Position numbers and translations under genes: made by a program. Source: Saposhnikovia divaricata (taxonomy: Eukaryota > Streptophyta > Magnoliopsida > Apiales > Apiaceae). From it: a stretch of DNA of 64,000 nucleotides. Below, piece after piece: positions 43,593 through 56,283 of this stretch (position 1 is its first letter; every line of letters starts with the position of its first letter). The stretch is taken from the NCBI GenBank assembly GCA_036435485.1, contig JAZHRN010000137.1, forward strand, positions 1,488,001 through 1,552,000. Reading direction: 5' to 3'. The notes beneath the pieces are model-generated. The model made no database searches. It saw only the letters and a list, made by a program, of their open reading frames with translations, and was not told the DNA's origin.

Positions 43593-44345
43593 ATTAACCG
43601 AATCGAGCTGAACTTTAGACCATTCATGTTCGGTTCATTTACAAAAATTTCAAACTCAAACTCGAACTCTAATCGAGCCAAATATTTTGTTTGAGTTCAA
43701 CTCGTTAATAAAAAATGTTGTTCACGAACATGTTCGCGAACAACTCACAAACTCATATCCACGAACGACGAACACATCTTATGAGCTATTATTCACGAAC
43801 AACTCATTAATAACTTGCGTTCATAACACCTTAATTTACAACTCGTTCTCATGAAAAAAAATTCGAATATTTTGGAATATAACATTTTTTTCAAGTTGCA
43901 ATATCACATATATTACGATTCAATTAATACCAATAAATAATGTATAAATTTAACAAAAACAAATAATAAATGAGTAAAAATAATAATAAATTAATTCAAA
44001 AACATATATATATATACTCAATTATTAATTATTTATTATAAATGTTTATGAACATGTGTTAAATTATGTTTACGAATTTATTTTAAATTTATTCACGAAC
44101 ATGCTCACGAACTATGTTCAGGAACTGTACCAACAAACATGTTCACGAATATTATAATAGAACTTGTTCACGAATTTTTAAACCGAACTGTATTGTGTTC
44201 AAGTTTGGCTTATTGATGAACAAAACTTAAAAATTATGTTCATATTCGACTCATTTACAAACCGAACCAATCACGAACCAAATTTTTTTCGAACCAAACA
44301 CCAAACTATTTGTGATCGTATCGGTTCCTTTACAACCCTATCCCT
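43593..44345. repeat. MITE-like repeat rich in TTCACGAAC words
   Basis: Many direct and inverted GTTCACGAACATGTTC-type words fill the segment. The right end is GGTTCCTTTACAACCCTA; on the left CCGAATCGAGCTGAAC resembles its complement loosely. Likely a decayed hAT-type MITE; no coding. Confidence 0.5.
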
Positions 44346-44560
44346 TAAATTATCCATTGAAATTTAACAATTTGAATAATATATAAGTTTGACTTTGAAC
44401 AGATCAAAATTCCCTTAGATTATTTATCTAATTCAACAATTTGAATAATATATAAGTTTGACTTGAACAGATCAAAATTCCCATAGATAGTTAGATTATC
44501 CATCTAAATTCAACAGTTTGAATAATATATAAGTTTGACTTTGAACGGATCAAAATTTAT
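44346..44560. repeat. Three tandem ~70-base repeats
   Basis: Three successive units each contain CAATTTGAATAATATATAAG (third has CAGTTTG) then TTTGAC and GATCAAAATT, at about 44370, 44441 and 44512. They differ by a few bases and one short insertion. Confidence 0.85.
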
Positions 44561-47500
44561 CGTTACACTCGTTAGTCGTTAGTCTTTTTTTTTTTTTTTT
44601 TTTTAACTAAGACATCCACTTACTTCAAAAAAAATAAAACTAAGACATCCGCTAAATTATATTACTTAAAATAAGTAATAAGTAACCTATTTTAAAAGTT
44701 CATATTATATAACTTTTTTAAAATATAAGTATTTGTTATAAAAATTAAGATTTTATTTTATTTCAAAAAAATAAGTACTTATTTTCAAAAAAAAATATAC
44801 ATTTACATGATTATTTTCAAAAATAAATAACTTATTCCTGCAGTAAAACAAGAGAGCCAAACACCACTTAAAGCTCAAGATCGTATAAAGCTAACTATAG
44901 TGCAAAGTTGTATTTGTTTGGGTTAATAAAATACAAAAGGTTTATCAATTCTAGGGTCTAGCTATTGTTCGATAATATGAGCTGATATTGGATACTGCAG
45001 GATAATTACACTAATATTTGTGTATTTTACTCCGGCAATTTCACATTCGGATCAAATTTCGAGTCATTTAAAAATCAGATCAACTCTCAAATTCGTATTA
45101 TAAAAAAGTTAAGAGTATACTGAACTAAATGCAACAATTTAAATAATTCAAAAACGCATTCTCCTAAAAGACCATGATTTTGATTGATGTATTTGAGTTG
45201 CGAACCGTCATTACTCATTAGAGTTGAGGTGCGCTAAAGACTGGATAAAATAATATTTTTAAAATACATTATTACTAGAAATTTATATATCTTATGGCTT
45301 TGCCCGGGTAAGATTTTAATTCGAGTGCCTCATTCATCAAATGTATTTTTTTTCATTTTCTCTGATATTACCGTTAATTGTTATATTAAACTTATTTTCT
45401 CATTCATCAATTAATTTCTTTTCATTTTCATTTAGTAATAGATGACGCAGCTAAAATGACTACAACCTTACTTGGTCCTAATTACTAGAAAAATTCAATT
45501 TTACTCATATTTTCAAAAAAAACTTATGTAGCAAAAAAAAAAAAAAAAACTTATGCCCATCTCTCAGTTAATCATTACTATCATATAATCTGTGCGATGC
45601 ACTTGTAAATTGTTTAATTATATTTTATTATTAAAATTTTAAGTTATATATATGTTTTTATTAGTAAAATAATTTTTTAACTTTATAAATCTCATGAATA
45701 TAAATATTATTGAAGTATTTATTTTAATTGTTACTTAAAAATACATATGTATATATATAAATATCACATAAAAGTAGTTTTTTAACTCGTATTTAGTGTA
45801 AAGAGTGAAATTTATCTAATCATGTAGATCTTTTTTCGATTTTTATACAAAATTTTTTATATTGTAAGTGTTTTCCAGATTCTATGTAATTTTTAACTAT
45901 GTAGCTTATAACTCGTGTGATGCACGGATGTTTTTTTTTTAATTTTTTTATCCTATTACCCATATTTTCATATATATTTTTTAATTAGTAGGGGAAAAAA
46001 TAGATATGATATTAAAATATTATAATATATTTTTGATAGTATTTTAAACGATAATATTTTAAATTTTAACTATAATATGTTGTTGACGGAAATTTTTGGG
46101 TGTAGTTTATAAGATAATATAAAAATAGTAATATTTTATTAAAAATAGATAATAATTTTTTTATTATAATATAATGTTAACGGGAATTGAACCTTCTTAG
46201 GAATAGTTTAAAAAATAATATATATGTTTAATAAAGATATGTTGTTGGTGAAATTGGAACTTGAATCAGTGAGAATATTTTAAATATTAGAAAATAAATA
46301 TTTTTTTAGTATTAGATACGGTTTTCTTTTATCTGTCTTAAAATTTAACTGTTATTATTTAGTGTATCAAATTTAGTGTACCAAAACGATCGATGTTAGC
46401 TTGCTTTATAATAGTACTAGGTAACAAAGCTGTGCTACACGTTTCACGAATTTTTTTTTTTAAAATCATATACATAATATCATTATTCGTTGAGTTTTAT
46501 CATTTGGAAGTTGATATAATGAATTGAAATTTGTGTAAAATATAATTAAATTTGAATGTTTAAGAACTATAAAGAAAAGAATAAGCCGAAAGAAAACATG
46601 TTTCAATTAAACTCTTAAGTATTAATAATAATATTCTCGAAGATCTATTTTGTCGCATTAAAAATAATTTTGAAATCTAATATTGATAAATATTTACAAA
46701 GTTTGGCATTGGATAAGTAAACTAAACATTATTGAATTTTTTTATTGTCGATGGCATTATGAGAGACGTGATTGCTTAGTTTGTTAATAGATTTGATTAT
46801 ATGATGAAATGAGCCACAATGTAAATATGAAAAGAGGTGTGATTGACTTAACTTGTCGATAATTTTGTTTTTATGACAAACAAAATAGAAATGCATTTTG
46901 TAAGTCATGCTTCATATTTTTAGGAATGATCCGACACACGTATCTCTTAATTTGAATATTTTTTTGAGCATTTATAAGAATTTTTTGTATGTAATATTAA
47001 ATTTAAATTCATGGACACATTTTCAAAATGTAATTATTTTCTATCTCCAATTTAATAATAAATAAAAATAAATTTAAAATCATTGGAATCTGAATAAACA
47101 CTAAGTCATTTAAAATTAATAATATAAACAAAATGAAAATATTTCAACATATTATCAACTCCATAAAGGCCTCTTACTTTTTTGAATATCAAGTTACAAT
47201 GTCAACATAACTTTTATAATAAATTTATAAAAATTAAATATAATTTAGTAATGTGCTTAAAAGCCGACGCCCGTCACATAACATACATGTATAATTAATT
47301 GATTAGTAATAATATAATAATGTACTTAGTTATAACATTAATTTATTTTAACACCACATAATGGAACAACGAATGTAAAACATTTTTATTGATTTAATCA
47401 GTGAAGAAAAGGGTTGAGTTGATTCAATTTAATCGAGTTGGTCACACCCTGTATGTAATTTGTTCATGTGTAAAAGTAAATTCTACAGATTTAGCAAAAA

Positions 47501-49675
47501 AAATATAAATTCTATAATATTACTTTCATTTAAATTGTGGATGTTAACTGCAAAATTTATATATTTTCGTATCTAATCATGATTCTCACGGTCACTGATT
47601 ACGAATTTAGTGAAAAGTTAAAATCGTCTATTTATTATTGTTGAAAAAACTTTCAGTGATTTTGAATAAGGATTAGAAATGGATGATTAAAGTGATTTGA
47701 TTTTATTCTTTTATCTTGAAATAAATATTGTCATTTTAGGATATTGAAAACATATGAATTATTTTTTATTATTTTTAAAAATTGATTTGTCTCTTAAGAA
47801 TTTTTGAAAAAAAACTGATTCAAAACAATTTACATGAATTATAAGTTTGAAGATACGCTCTTTATATATCTAAAATTTTCATAATCTTAAAATTATCATA
47901 AACATAAAAAGTAGCAGTTAACATACATGTTCAATAGTACTGTAAGAATTTATTTAATTAGAAAATTAATTTATTTTGACACAATATAATGAATAACGGG
48001 TTTATGACTTTTTTTATCGATTTAATCTACCAATAAATTGGGTTTCTTCAATTTAATCGGTTTGGTCATATCCATGTGTAAAAATAAAAAACAGTTTGTA
48101 TTATTTTTATTATAGGTGTTAAACAAAGATTTATATACTTCTATAATTTTTTACGATTTCCATAATCACAAATAATAAAGAATGCTTGAGAAGTTAAGGG
48201 TCGTATGTACTACAATTATCCGAAAAGAAACTGGAGTGTTATTCGATATGGAATAAAAAAGGACGTCATGTAAACAATTTTAGTCGTCATTTTACTTAAT
48301 AATAAACTTAATTATATATGTTATTAATATTTAATATTGAAATAATAATTACAATGATCAAATAAAATTTTATAATTTTTTAAACAAAGAAAATAAAACA
48401 AATTTAATACGTATTTATTTGGTATAATTAATGACTAATTAATATGACATTAAGAGTTATTTAATGCAAGAAAAATAGTTTTAATAAAAAAATCAAAAAA
48501 ACGAAAATTTAAGAAAAATATCTTGAACGCTTCTGGTAACTTTTCGATCTCCAGGTATTATAATAATAGCTTATAACCCGTGCAACGCACGGCTCTTTTT
48601 CTAATATTTATTATATTATTATATTATTATTTATTTGTTATTATTTTACATATCAAATTATTGTTATGAAATTGATATATATAAGATTTTACACGTTCAA
48701 TTTATTATATGTTTTATCTTGAATTCTTAAAACTTGATTTGGATGATTTTACAGCCTACGTGAAATTAACAAAATAATCTTTAATTTAGTGATGATTTAA
48801 CAATTTTCTTCAATTAAAACTACCAAGAAACAAAAGAGAGATGAAATTGACCATTTTTTATATTAAAAATTCTATTCTATTTAGGAAATCTACTTATATT
48901 TTGTTTTGATTATCAAAATAACCTTCTTATTATTTGAAGATAGTTGTACTAACAACCAAATACAGTTTTAATAATAAGTGTAGGAGAGATTTTGTCCAAA
49001 ACTTTGATAGTTGGTAGGTTGGTCCTCAGTACGATAAAATAAATAAGAACTGTTATATCTTAAAATAAATAGATAAAAAACGTTGGATCTAGCATAAAAA
49101 ATATTTAATATTTTAACATGTAAACTAAAAAGTGTATTTATATTGAAATACAAAAAAGTACTTGTCAATGATTTAAATCATATATAATTAGGATTTCTAT
49201 ATTGAATAGGATTATTAATGTAGGTATTCTACACTAAGTATGATTAATGTAAAAATTCGTAATTATATTTTCTCTTGAGATTCTGAGTGTTTTCATTTGG
49301 ATAACAATTGTTAAATCATCACTAAATTAAATATAATTTTATGAGTTTCGCGTGGACTATAAAATCATCCAAATCTGATTTCTATATCTCGAGATAGAGC
49401 CTAAATAGTAAATATGAACTTTTTAATATTAATAAATAAATAAATAAAATTTAGTTCTAATACAATCTTTTATATCCTTTTCAGATTATAAATTATTTTT
49501 AAAACTCAATTCAAATATAACCTTTTTAATTATAGCCCTTTTAGATTATAATTTTCTTTTTAATATGATATAATCTTGATCGTCTATTTTTAAAAATATT
49601 ATATTCGACAGTTGAGATTATTTTGGCGGTATAATGACCAAATCAAAGTTATGAATAAGATCCCTGTTACACTTA
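44561..49675. other. AT-rich DNA with several minus-strand Helitron-like 3' ends
   Basis: No gene seen over about 5 kb. A T-run is at 44587-44604. Helitron-like 3' ends in minus orientation, with a hairpin preceding CTAGT or a near match, occur near 45275 (CCCGGGCAAAGCC then CTAGT), 45897 (CCGTGCATCACACGAG, degenerate CTAC), 46417 (CTAGT, weak hairpin) and 48568 (CCGTGCGTTGCACGGG hairpin, degenerate end). The GC-rich hairpins stand out against the surrounding AT. Internal boundaries cannot be set by eye. Confidence 0.5.
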
Positions 49676-49975
49676 TCTATACTATATATTATAATAAGTG
49701 AAATGGGGTATAATTTGTAGTTTGGTTAACTCCTTTTTTGGTTATTCCCCATTTTTGGTTATCCCTCATTCACAACCATTATATCATCAACTCAAATAGA
49801 TCATGACCGTTAGATATAACAATATTAAAAGTTGTTATATACAGAGGTCCAAGGTTCGATTCCCGCTAACAAATATTAATTTATATTTAATAATAAAAAT
49901 TATTATATACAAAGATGTAAGGTTTGAATTCTTCCAATAACATATTAAAATTAATATTTATAATATTATATTATA

Positions 49976-50766
49976 AAACCAAACCAAACCAAACCAAACA
50001 TACCCAATATATCCCACTCACAGCAGGGTTTGGGGAGGGTAAGATGTACGCAGACCATGCCCCTACTTTTTAGGGTAGGGAGGCTGTTTCCGTGTAGACC
50101 CTCGGCTATGTGCACGACAAAATAAGGTGGGTGATCAATACTAAAGAATCTAAATGATCTGCGAGAAAGTTCAACGAATACCTGAGCCCATGGCTTTCTC
50201 CACACGGGTCTTACCTTTCCCGGCCCCATGATGAACCGGGCTACGCTCCAATGGCACTGAGGCCCTTTCTTCTCCCACACCGAGCTAAGCGCCCTGCACC
50301 TGCAGAATTAAAAAACAGAAGACAACAAGACGATAACATGAGCACTAATTAAACTGCACTTCTAAGATAAAGCTAAACGAGATAACCCAACTCTGAGGCT
50401 CTCCACCACAGAGCCGCTCCCTAGAATCGAATCCACCACTCTGATCTGCCGCTTCCAGGAACCCCTGTTAGCTGACATGGTCTCATTTAAGTTCAAAGCC
50501 TTCAGGTCCAACTTTAGCTGCTCTTCCCACGACCTCCTCGGTCTTCCTCTCCTCCTCACTCCAACAACCGACAGACTCCCGATCCTCCTCACCGGGGCTT
50601 GAGGCAACCTCCTACGGATGTGACCGAACCATCTCAACCTCCCTTCTCTCACTTTCGCAGAGAAGGGTGCCACTTCAAGCTTCCTCCGAAACACCCTATT
50701 CGGGATTCTATCCAACATCGTGCGCCCGCAGGATCACCGTAACATCCTCATTTCCGCAGGACCACC
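49976..50766 (-). mobile_element. 5'-truncated RTE-type LINE copy
   Basis: Homologous to the LINE at 62743-64000. The minus-strand 3' end is a tail of TTTGG units (49976-49999). The last 118 residues of its ORF are open at 50362-50718, containing RLRWFGHIRRRL and RRRGRPRRSWEEQL. Homology ends near 50753. The last bases repeat a nearby CCGCAGGA word, as after a template jump. Flanking TTTATAATAT occurs on both sides, perhaps the target duplication. Confidence 0.8.
50362..50718 (-). pseudogene. C-terminal part of RTE LINE reverse transcriptase ORF
   Basis: 118 residues corresponding to the end of the ORF at 63125-63997, with the same ending pattern (SVVESLRVGLSRLA). It has no reverse transcriptase core, so no activity is expected. 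Confidence 0.8.
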
Positions 50767-51221
50767 CTATTTTTTATAATATGTTTATATTATACTATAA
50801 ACATATTATAAAAAATTAAAAGTAATATGTGCTTTGCATGGACGTAAGCTAGTTATATATAAGGATATAATATAGATAGTATTGATCGATAGATATAGAC
50901 TAGTAAAAAGGTGCTCATATGGCCCCCTGTTGCAGGATAATGTTTTCTTGATTAGGACACCATGCTTATAAAGTTTCAACTCTTTAAAGTTGTAACCATA
51001 TCGATAGAATCTAACGAATCTACCTTAGCATATCCAATTCTATCCATGTCCTGTCCGAAAATCCCAAAGAATCATTGTGACTAATGGGGAAAAAAATATT
51101 TAGTCATCAAATCGAAAATTGTTACAAAAATGTTAAACTATAGTGATCATCTACAATACATTATACATCATCAATCTTCAACCCGAAATATTAAACAAGA
51201 AGTGCAAGAATAAATTCCTCA

Positions 51222-53886
51222 ATGGAAATTTGTAAATTTTGTACACCTGTAGTTGTGCTCTTGATCATTGCAGATATGGTTGCATGTAAGCACCACAAGA
51301 TACCTACCACGTTAGATGGCCCGTTTAAGCCTAAAACTCGAGCTTTCGATCCGTCTTTGCGTCGAGGTAGTGATGATTTGCCTATGGATGATCCTATGCT
51401 AAAAAAGAATGTAACCGGAAATTTTCCAGAACAAATTGCTCTTGCAATATCATCTCCAACTGCAATGTGGGTTTCTTGGGTTACTGGTATGTTAATTAGT
51501 CACCCTTTTCTTGATTTCAATGCATTTTTTGGTTTGATGATATTTATGTTGCTTAGTTTAGATTCATTCTGTAGTATTGTAATTGGTCTTGGTTGGTTTA
51601 TGTGTCTTACTTTGCAGGGGATGCTCAGACTGGAGTAAATGTTACTCCAGTGGATCCATCTAGTGTTGCTAGTGAGGTGTGGTATGGGAAGAAAAGTGGC
51701 AAGTATTCGATGAAGCGGACCGGGATTTCAACGATTTACAATCAAGATTACCCTTTTGAGGGGCTCCTTAATTATACATCTGGCATCATTCATCATGTCA
51801 AGATTGATGGTGAATTCTTCTGTGTGATGCATTTTTTTAATAACAATTTTATCTGGTTGTTTTCTTTGGTTTGTTATTAGAGTAAAGATATCAATATGTA
51901 AAGTTTCACTGATAAAACTCAAGATGTGCCAACACTGACTGATGCAGAGGAATATGTTTTACTTTCAATGGTCATTTTGATGAAAGGGTAAAATTATCTA
52001 AAATTTGGCAGATCTTGAGCCAGGAACAAAGTACTATTACAAGTGCGGTGATAGTTCCTTAAATGCTATGAGTGAGGAGCATGAATTTGAGACCTTATCA
52101 GTACCTGGACCAAACAATTTTCCTCGTCGAATAGCAGTTATTGGAGATTTAGGTCTCACATTAAATTCTACAACCACCATTAACCATGTTATACAAAATG
52201 ATCCTTCAATGATCCTTTTTGTTGGAGACTTGAGCTATGCAAATCAGTACCTTACAACTGGTGGCAAAGGAGCTCCCTGCTTTTCATGTGCATTCCCTGA
52301 TGCACCCATCCGAGAAACCTATCAACCACGATGGGATGGATGGGGAAGGTACATTCTTGATTCTGGCTAATTAGACTATTTCTTTTAAGTTTTCTGTGAC
52401 TGACCATATTAATGTTATTTACAATATAATGCACAACAAATTTTCTTCACGAGTCATGAGTTTTAGAGAGCATAGCTTTACTTAGCAAAAAAATAAAGAA
52501 GCCTTTAGTCTATTGATATATTTGAATTTAATGTTCAGGTTCATGGAGCCCTTGACCTCAAGAGTCCCTATGATGGTTATAGAAGGAAACCACGAGATCG
52601 AACCTCAAGCTGAAGGAATAACTTTTAAATCATATTTGACAAGATTTTCAGTTCCCTCGAGTGAATCTGGATCGAAGAGCAACTTCTTTTACTCTTTTGA
52701 TGCCGGAGGAATCCATTTTATCATGTTGGGGGCATATGTTGACTACAATACCACTGGTAACTGCTTCGAGATTATCTATTTGATATTGTTCCCAGATAAG
52801 CATATACATACTCCTGAACATTTGACTGAAAGCATGTTTTGTTGCGGATATGAAAATGAAACTAATCTCACTAGTTTAAATATTCATATAGGTGCTCAAT
52901 TTTCATGGCTTAAGAAAGATCTAAAACAGTTTAACCGTTGTGTGACCCCTTGGTTAGTAGCTGTGTGGCATCCGCCTTGGTATAATAGCTATTCGTCACA
53001 TTATCAGGAATTCGAATGCATGAGACTTGAAATGGAAGCAATTTTATACGAATATAAAGTTGATATTGTCTTTTCTGGTCATGTAAGTTTCCTTATTCCA
53101 TGTGTCACAGATGTTTCATTATGGTCTATGGATTAGAAAACAAACAGTCCTCTCAAACTTCTAAGCTCAAGGAAAACTTGATAAAAACATACATACAGGT
53201 TAGTGTACAGAAATAAATAAAAAGTTTGATATTGTTGTACCAGGTGCACGCGTATGAGCGAATGAACAGAGTTTACAATTATACGTTAGATCCTTGCGGA
53301 CCAGTTTATATAACAGTTGGAGATGGTGGGAACATTGAGAAAGTTGATGTTGAACACGCAGATGATCCTGGTAAGTGTCCTTCACCTGGAGACAATAAGC
53401 CAGAATTTGGCGGGGTATGCCACATGAATTTCTCTTCTGGCCCCGCCAAAGGAAAGTTTTGCTGGGACAGACAACCGGACTGGAGCGCCTACAGAGAGAG
53501 CAGCTTCGGACATGGATCACTTGAGGTAACATAGTCTGTGTCTGATGCCAAAATAATTAAAAAAAAAACTACCTTTTTTTGTTAAATTAAAAAAAAACTA
53601 CCTTGTTCTACAAACGCGAGAAAAAGTCTGGAGTTTAAAGAGATTTTGATATAATGTCAATATTCGGATATAGGTCATGAACTCTACGTATGCGCTATGG
53701 ACTTGGCACAGAAATCAGGATGCGTACAAGGAAGATAGCCATGGTGACCAAATATACATTGTACGACAACCTCATATATGCTCGAAAACTCCAGAGGTAA
53801 TGTTATGCATATTTGGCTTTGATTTTTTCGAATGTGTTTATTATTAAAAATGAATTTTGACTACTAATGCTCTCCAGGTAATGTGA
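51222..53886 (+). CDS. Purple acid phosphatase (PAP13/15/23-like), 8 exons
   Basis: Exons 51222-51486, 51618-51809, 52012-52348, 52539-52756, 52892-53082, 53244-53525, 53674-53796 and 53878-53886 all have GT..AG introns and join to 538 residues plus stop, the usual size of large plant PAPs. An N-terminal hydrophobic segment (CTPVVVLLIIADMVA) is a signal peptide. The five metal-binding blocks are present: GDLG, GDLSYANQY, GNHE, VAVWHPPWYNS and GH|VHAYER, the last split by intron 5. An insert with CFSCAFPDAPIRETYQPRW matches the PAP13/15/23 subgroup, some of which are phytases. The protein would release phosphate from organic esters in the secretory pathway or wall. The last exon adds only two residues and the stop, so the exact C-terminus is less sure. 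The gene converges on bystin. Confidence 0.93.
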
Positions 53887-55706
53887 CAGCATTGTGTAGG
53901 AAGCAGTAGATCTGTAGATGCTGCACCTGAATTTGGAGCTTCCCATACTCCTCTTTTTCTTTTTTTATGCCTGGCATTTGCATTTTTTTGGCTTTGTTGA
54001 GTATAGCTTTGAGGAATCCAGGGACCATGGATAATATGCTCAACGAATCTGTGTTATGTGCCAAAGTATGTCAGGCCCTATTTTAAACTTCTGATTTAGC
54101 TCGAGTTACTGGATCTGCAGAGAAGGAAGTTATGAGTAAGCAATGACCGAGGAGTGTTGCTTGTGATTGATTAATGGATCAGAAAGCGAAGATCATTGTC
54201 TTATTTTTATGCAATGTCTTGTAATTACTGGCAACTCAACATTCTGAGCTAATATTGGCATTATTTCATTCAGGAAATAGAGAAGCAGGAAAAGTTTGGA
54301 CAAGAAACAGAAAAAAGAAATAAGAGAAGATTTTCTGCAAACAATTTTTGTTATAAAAATGTCACCAAATTATACAGTTTGGATTCCTAACATTAATTTT
54401 TTATTTCTTTCTACAACAGTTGGCCTATTTATATTACTTTCTACATTCCAAGTTTGCCAGTTCCAAAAATCAAAGATCTTCAATTAGCCTATCTTTGGAG
54501 TTTGGACACAGCAAGCGGCTCCATGTTATGTCAAAATTGCATTCGCAGTAAAGTCTCCTAGAAGAATTTCTCTCGCAAATTTAATAGAAAGAAGTAAACC
54601 ACACAATTTAATATCGGCAAAATGCAGAGCTAGTTCGGGTAGAAATACCCCTTAGTAATGGAAATATAAATTAAAAGAAATCTTAATGTGCTATGCTGTG
54701 GAGGTCAGGGTATATACGTACATTATCAACCAATACACACAAGGGTTCAAGGTTTGTTGCCATATAAATCTATTATTCATGCATAAATAGTTAAGAGTTT
54801 ACTTAACCCCTCCTAAATATGAAATGAAACAGCAAGGTGCACGAGAGTCATCTTGATTAACTCCAACAAAGTATGCCTAAAAGGTTGATATAACGTAATG
54901 TCAATCACTATTACAACAATATAATTTGTTTAGGACCAACAATAAAAATTTGTCTTGTAAACGAACATATAAGAACACTTCAAAGTCTGTTGAGATCTTT
55001 AACAGGTTGCTAACTACAGCATTTGGATTAGGACTGAATTGGCTCCACTTTTTTGTCACAGATTTTCCAAATGCCAAACAAAATCAGCATTCTTTCAGTA
55101 CCTGAAAATACTATCCATCATCAATTTACAAGAATTTTCAGATTTTCAGTATGCATGAGTACTTGTTTTCAGTATGCATGTGTACTTGTCACCGGGTGTG
55201 CACGTCTAACCTGGCTGATGAAAAATAGTGCAGGCTCATTCAATCCTCCTCCATCGGCACTTCTGGAATATCAAATCTGTCTTCTTCAATTGTCTTGTTA
55301 ATCACATAAGCAGGAGAAGGTGAGAGCAAGTCAAGGAAACAGGGGGTATATGTCTGGAATCTATATAAAGGATTATCTAACCAACAAGGAACAAACTACA
55401 ATTTAATCACTGCCAAACTTTTCAAAGCCAGCAATTCACACATCCACTTAAACACACCACATTAAAGACTTTTAGACAGAAAAGACTCAATAGTTAGAAG
55501 CAGATACAAAGTGACTGTTGAATTTTTATTCACTAATACATAGTTCATTCATCTACATATGTCCTATTACTTCTATTAGTAAACCTTGACTAACGTTAAA
55601 CATATAGATTAAGAATTTAATTTGGGGAGAACACAAGACTACCGTTAAACATATAGATTAAGAATTTAATTTGGGGAGAACACAAGAATAATCTAGAAAT
55701 GAGAAA
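53887..55706. other. Intergenic region between convergent genes
   Basis: Holds the 3' UTRs of the phosphatase and bystin. A perfect 45-base segment occurs twice at 49-base spacing (55594-55638, 55643-55687), just beyond the bystin stop. Short frames here look random. Confidence 0.6.
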
Positions 55707-56224
55707 CTACAGAATATTATTCTGCAAAAACGAAAGGATATATATTGACATATGGTCATCCTCTTTCTCTCCACGATTCCGGCTGTTCTTCAGCTCCCTA
55801 CATATTTCAGGAGTAACCTGTATTTGAACAAATACAATTACTTGCAATCTCATGGTAAAAGAAATTCACAAAAAAGCAGCAATAGTTATGATCCTTACTA
55901 ATTTATGCCATTGTCTTTCTACAAGAGCATTAAGATTGAGTTTGTCTTCTTTCACCAGCTCATTTTTGTACCTGTCAATTGTCATAATGGATTAATGGTT
56001 GTATGCTAACATAACATTTTTAGAATGGAAGTGAAGGGAGAACAAGGGCTTGACCCTAAAGAGGTGAATGGACATACTAAAGATTATAACTCCTTTATAT
56101 TATGATGAAAGTAAATTGAAAATTAACATATTATAAGTAATCTTAGCCTCTTAGGTATGCATAACACGAATTTGCATTAAGTATGGCTAAGAGGCATTGG
56201 ACAACTTAGATTCTGATTTTGTTC

Positions 56225-56283
<59 letters not shown>

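Larger units (their letters stand above)
49676..50852 (+). mobile_element. Non-autonomous Helitron carrying an RTE LINE fragment
   Basis: The left end is TCTATACTATATATTATAAT preceded by A. The right end has a decayed hairpin TGTGCTTTGCATGG (near 50828) and CTAG at 50849-50852 followed by T. About 0.8 kb of the interior is a 5'-truncated RTE LINE on the minus strand. A 14-base-arm palindrome (50776-50789 with 50796-50809) lies before the right end. No Rep/helicase coding. Confidence 0.65.

Noticed and set aside
54296..54487. Small hydrophobic ORF downstream of the phosphatase
   Set aside because: AT-rich, random composition, within the likely 3' flanking region, with no supporting features.
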